A stretch of 6,763 bases of DNA from an uncultured Clostridia bacterium. Lineage in GTDB: Bacteria > Bacillota_A > Clostridia > Christensenellales > Aristaeellaceae. Within the stretch, counting starts at the first letter, position 1. Every line of letters begins with the position of its first letter. The notes beneath the pieces are model-generated. The model ran no database searches, had not been told where the DNA came from, and worked only from the letters and a program-made list of their open reading frames with translations. The translations under genes were made by a program, and so were the position numbers. This document shows positions 5,227-6,763 of this stretch, piece by piece. The stretch lies in the NCBI GenBank assembly GCA_947166205.1, contig CAMVDI010000097.1:1-6763 (forward strand). The letters run 5' to 3'.

Positions 5227-6238
5227 CGTTTTTCCCCAGGTTCCGCGGCACGCTCTCCGACTCGCGGTAGACCGGCTGCCCGCCGATGACCGTCCGCCCG
5301 AAGGGGGAATCCGATCCGGCGCACCGCTCCTGAATCAGCCGCACCGCCATGTCGGCCATGGCGTACATATCGACCCGGAAGGTGCTGATTCCCGGGCCCG
5401 GCGCGGGCTCCGCCTCAAAGTCGTCATATCCGGTGACGCTGACATCCTCCGGCACCCGGATTCCCATCTCCGCCAGCTGATTCATCAGCCGCCGGGCCAC
5501 CAGGTCGCAGTTGCAGACAAAGGCGGTGGGCATCTCCTCCGGCAGGCTGAGCCGCTCCGCCAGCCGGTTGTCCGCGTCCCGGTCCATCACGATCCAGTCC
5601 TCCCGCAGGGGCAGACTGTGGGCGAGCATGGCCCGGTAATACCCCAGATACCGGTCCATGATGGAGCTGGTGGCCCGGTAGTTGCCCACAAAGCCGATGC
5701 GGGTATGCCCGTTCTTGATCAGGTGGGAGGTCAGCCGGTAGCAGCCGTAGCTGTTGTCCCCCACCACCGCGTCCGCGCTGGCCTGTTCGTCATAAAAGTC
5801 CAGAAAAACGGTGGGGATCCCCTTCCCCGCGATGAAACGGAAGTATTCCTTCCGGGGCTGGCCCAGCAGAATCAGCCCGCTGACCTTCCGGTTCTCCAGC
5901 ACTTTCGGCAGCCGCAGCGCCGCCTCATCCTCCCGGGTGGTCAGCTCCAGCAGGGCGTAGTGCCCCGCCTCCATCAGCTCCTGAACCAGCCGCTTGTACA
6001 CGTTGGCGTAAAAGGAATCGGCATGAAAGAAGGGTTCAGGAACGAGGATGCCGATATCCAGATGCTGCGGCGCGGGCGTTTCCCCGCTTCCGGCTTCATA
6101 GCCCATCTCCCGGGCCTTCCGGAGGATCCGCTCCCGCATTTTTTCGCTCATCCCGGGCTTTCCCGAAAGAGCTCTGGAGACCGTAACCGCGCTGACGCCC
6201 ACGGCGCCGGCGATATCCCGCATGTTGACCTTCTTCAT
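5216..6238 (-). CDS. LacI-family transcriptional regulator
   Basis: A 340-residue DNA-binding regulator, the normal length for the LacI/GalR family, presumably controlling this mannoside operon in response to a sugar ligand. Residues 6-27 form the helix-turn-helix, with the diagnostic VTVSRALSGK at 18-27. Residues 61-325 form the periplasmic-binding-protein-like sensor: DIGILVPEPFF, SGLILLGQPR, IPTVFLDFYD, HTRIGFVGN, DRYLGYYRAM, MPTAFVCNCD and VPEDVSVTGYDDF are typical landmarks. The start is supported by GAAGGA five bases upstream (6249-6244). Odd point: the hinge region after GY (residues 46-47) reads EAGSGETPAPQHLD and lacks the usual PNxxARxL hinge helix. The gene lies just upstream of the epimerase, with only 2 bases between its stop and the preferred epimerase start, so the two are almost certainly co-transcribed. 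The ligand is unknown; a mannosyl disaccharide or oligosaccharide is my guess from context. Confidence 0.93.
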   Translation of the reverse strand: MKKVNMRDIAGAVGVSAVTVSRALSGKPGMSEKMRERILRKAREMGYEAGSGETPAPQHLDIGILVPEPFFHADSFYANVYKRLVQELMEAGHYALLELTTREDEAALRLPKVLENRKVSGLILLGQPRKEYFRFIAGKGIPTVFLDFYDEQASADAVVGDNSYGCYRLTSHLIKNGHTRIGFVGNYRATSSIMDRYLGYYRAMLAHSLPLREDWIVMDRDADNRLAERLSLPEEMPTAFVCNCDLVARRLMNQLAEMGIRVPEDVSVTGYDDFEAEPAPGPGISTFRVDMYAMADMAVRLIQERCAGSDSPFGRTVIGGQPVYRESESVPRNLGKNEGE

Positions 6239-6252
6239 GCCGATCCTTCTCT

Positions 6253-6266
6253 CCGCGTTTCCGCGG
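6253..6266 (-). promoter_or_regulatory. GNRA-type hairpin directly before the LacI ribosome binding site
   Basis: On the minus strand this reads CCGCG-GAAA-CGCGG: a perfect 5-bp stem closed by a GAAA (GNRA-class) tetraloop, ending 3 bases before the GAAGGA ribosome binding site at 6249-6244. It could be a stable 5'-leader hairpin that affects translation, or a short palindromic operator for autoregulation. The sequence alone does not separate these. A similar CG stem with GAAA in its loop precedes the GH130 gene at 3937-3953. Confidence 0.35.
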
Positions 6267-6278
6267 ATGTATTTGTTT

Positions 6279-6297
6279 TCCGGAGCTCCGCTCCGGA
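6279..6297 (-). promoter_or_regulatory. 7-bp perfect hairpin upstream of the LacI-type gene
   Basis: TCCGGAG at 6279-6285 and CTCCGGA at 6291-6297 form a perfect 7-bp inverted repeat around a 5-base loop. In the direction of transcription it is followed by AAAACAAATA, the most AT-rich patch of the gap, with no T run. It could be an operator, or an mRNA hairpin marking the permease/regulator boundary. I could not find a convincing -35/-10 pair beside it. Confidence 0.35.
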
Positions 6298-6310
6298 TGG
6301 TTCGTCCTCC

Positions 6311-6340
6311 CCGGGGCCGGATTTCTTCCCGGATCCCCGG
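6311..6340 (-). promoter_or_regulatory. Inverted repeat after the permease gene
   Basis: CCGGGG at 6311-6316 pairs with CCCCGG at 6335-6340, and the adjoining CCGG at 6317-6320 pairs with CCGG at 6329-6332. This makes a 10-bp stem with a 2-base bulge and an 8-base loop, starting 12 bases after the permease stop. On the transcribed strand it is followed by GGAGGACG and not by a T tract, so it is not a classical intrinsic terminator. It may protect or end the upstream transcript. Short CG-only arms are common by chance in DNA this rich in GC. Confidence 0.35.
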
Positions 6341-6352
6341 TTCACGCGGCGG

Positions 6353-6763
6353 TTATCCCTTCACGGAGCCGCTGGCCAGTCCGGCGTAGACCTGCTTCTG
6401 GAAGATCAGGAAGACCGCCAGGGGAGGCAGCAGCGTCAGCAGCACGCCGGCGCAGATGATGTTGAACTGGCTCTTGTAGGGCCCGGAGAAGGAATACAGC
6501 GCCGTGGACACAGTATAAAACTTTCCGGAGTTCAGGTAAAGGTTCGCGTTGTAATATTCGTTGTAGACGCCAACGCCCTTCAGCACCGCCACCGTCACGA
6601 TGGCCGGAACGGTCAGCGGCAGCAGGATCTTGAAGAAAACCCCGAAATAGGTGCATCCCTCCAGCACGGCGCTTTCGTCCAGGGCCACATCCAGGTTCTC
6701 AAAATACTGCAGGAAAATATAGATGGAGATGACGTCCGTCCCGGACATGAGGATGATGTAGCC
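6353..6763 (-). CDS. Carbohydrate ABC transporter permease (MalG type), C-terminal part
   Basis: Inner-membrane permease subunit of an ABC sugar importer (binding-protein-dependent MalG/UgpE family). The gene is cut by the right window edge: the frame stays open to the last base, so the Met codon at 6748 is internal and about 136 C-terminal residues are visible. Seen directly: an EAA-loop match (ESAVLEGCTYFGVFFKILLP, the cytoplasmic loop that contacts the ATPase), a hydrophobic segment just after it (VPAIVTVAVL), a second one near the end (IICAGVLLTLLPPLAVFLIF), and the usual tail with QKQVYAGLASGSVKG before a TAA stop. The family is clear; the substrate is not readable from this fragment. 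The genes downstream make beta-mannooligosaccharides the likely cargo (inference). The partner permease and binding protein should lie to the right, outside the window. A 114-base gap separates it from the regulator gene. Confidence 0.9.
   Translation of the reverse strand, partial: GYIILMSGTDVISIYIFLQYFENLDVALDESAVLEGCTYFGVFFKILLPLTVPAIVTVAVLKGVGVYNEYYNANLYLNSGKFYTVSTALYSFSGPYKSQFNIICAGVLLTLLPPLAVFLIFQKQVYAGLASGSVKG

Noticed and set aside
3879..5270. A 463-codon plus-strand frame opposite the epimerase
   Set aside because: Same nature: a shadow of a highly biased coding strand that has full catalytic motifs.
4050..5324. Longer epimerase start at 5324
   Set aside because: It would add 37 residues rich in Arg and Gly, overlap the regulator by over 100 bases and lack a homologous extension; the ATG at 5213 has the good ribosome binding site and the family's N-terminus.
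1..6763. CRISPR arrays, insertion sequences, toxin-antitoxin or phage genes
   Set aside because: No direct repeats with regular spacing, transposase or integrase motifs, or small gene pairs could be found on either strand.

Overview
The window is a GC-rich stretch of bacterial DNA carrying six protein genes, all on the minus strand, so transcription runs from the right edge to the left edge. Strong AGGAGG/AAGGAG-type ribosome binding sites and close protein resemblance to the mannan-utilisation proteins of Ruminococcus albus and Roseburia suggest a high-GC member of the Clostridia (gut or rumen type). That assignment is inference; no rRNA or other marker gene is present.

In order of transcription: (1) 6763-6353, the C-terminal part of a MalG-type sugar ABC transporter permease, cut by the window edge; (2) 6238-5216, a LacI-family regulator; (3) 5213-4050, a cellobiose/mannobiose 2-epimerase; (4) 3922-2891, a GH130 subfamily 2 beta-1,4-mannooligosaccharide phosphorylase; (5) 2804-1626, a GH130 subfamily 1 4-O-beta-mannosyl-glucose phosphorylase; (6) 1526-30, an SGNH/SASA-type carbohydrate O-acetylesterase. 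The gaps are 2 to 127 bases, and every gap longer than 80 bases holds one or more GC-rich inverted repeats.

Together the genes describe cytoplasmic breakdown of (acetylated) beta-1,4-mannooligosaccharides. The transporter imports them and the esterase would remove acetyl groups. The subfamily-2 phosphorylase shortens the chain, releasing mannose 1-phosphate. The epimerase turns mannobiose into mannosyl-glucose, and the subfamily-1 phosphorylase splits that into mannose 1-phosphate and glucose. This route is known from Ruminococcus albus and Roseburia intestinalis, so the system is not new as such. The endo-mannanase, alpha-galactosidase, solute-binding protein and second permease expected for a full locus are not in the window.

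The less ordinary points are: an abrupt composition break at about position 55, where the esterase C-terminus runs into AT-rich DNA resembling the 5' half of a tRNA; an esterase with Gly where the SGNH catalytic Asp is expected; a LacI protein lacking the usual hinge-helix motif; and stable inverted repeats in the operon gaps, including a 13-bp arm pair before the esterase and a 9-bp hairpin followed by T4 before the subfamily-1 phosphorylase.
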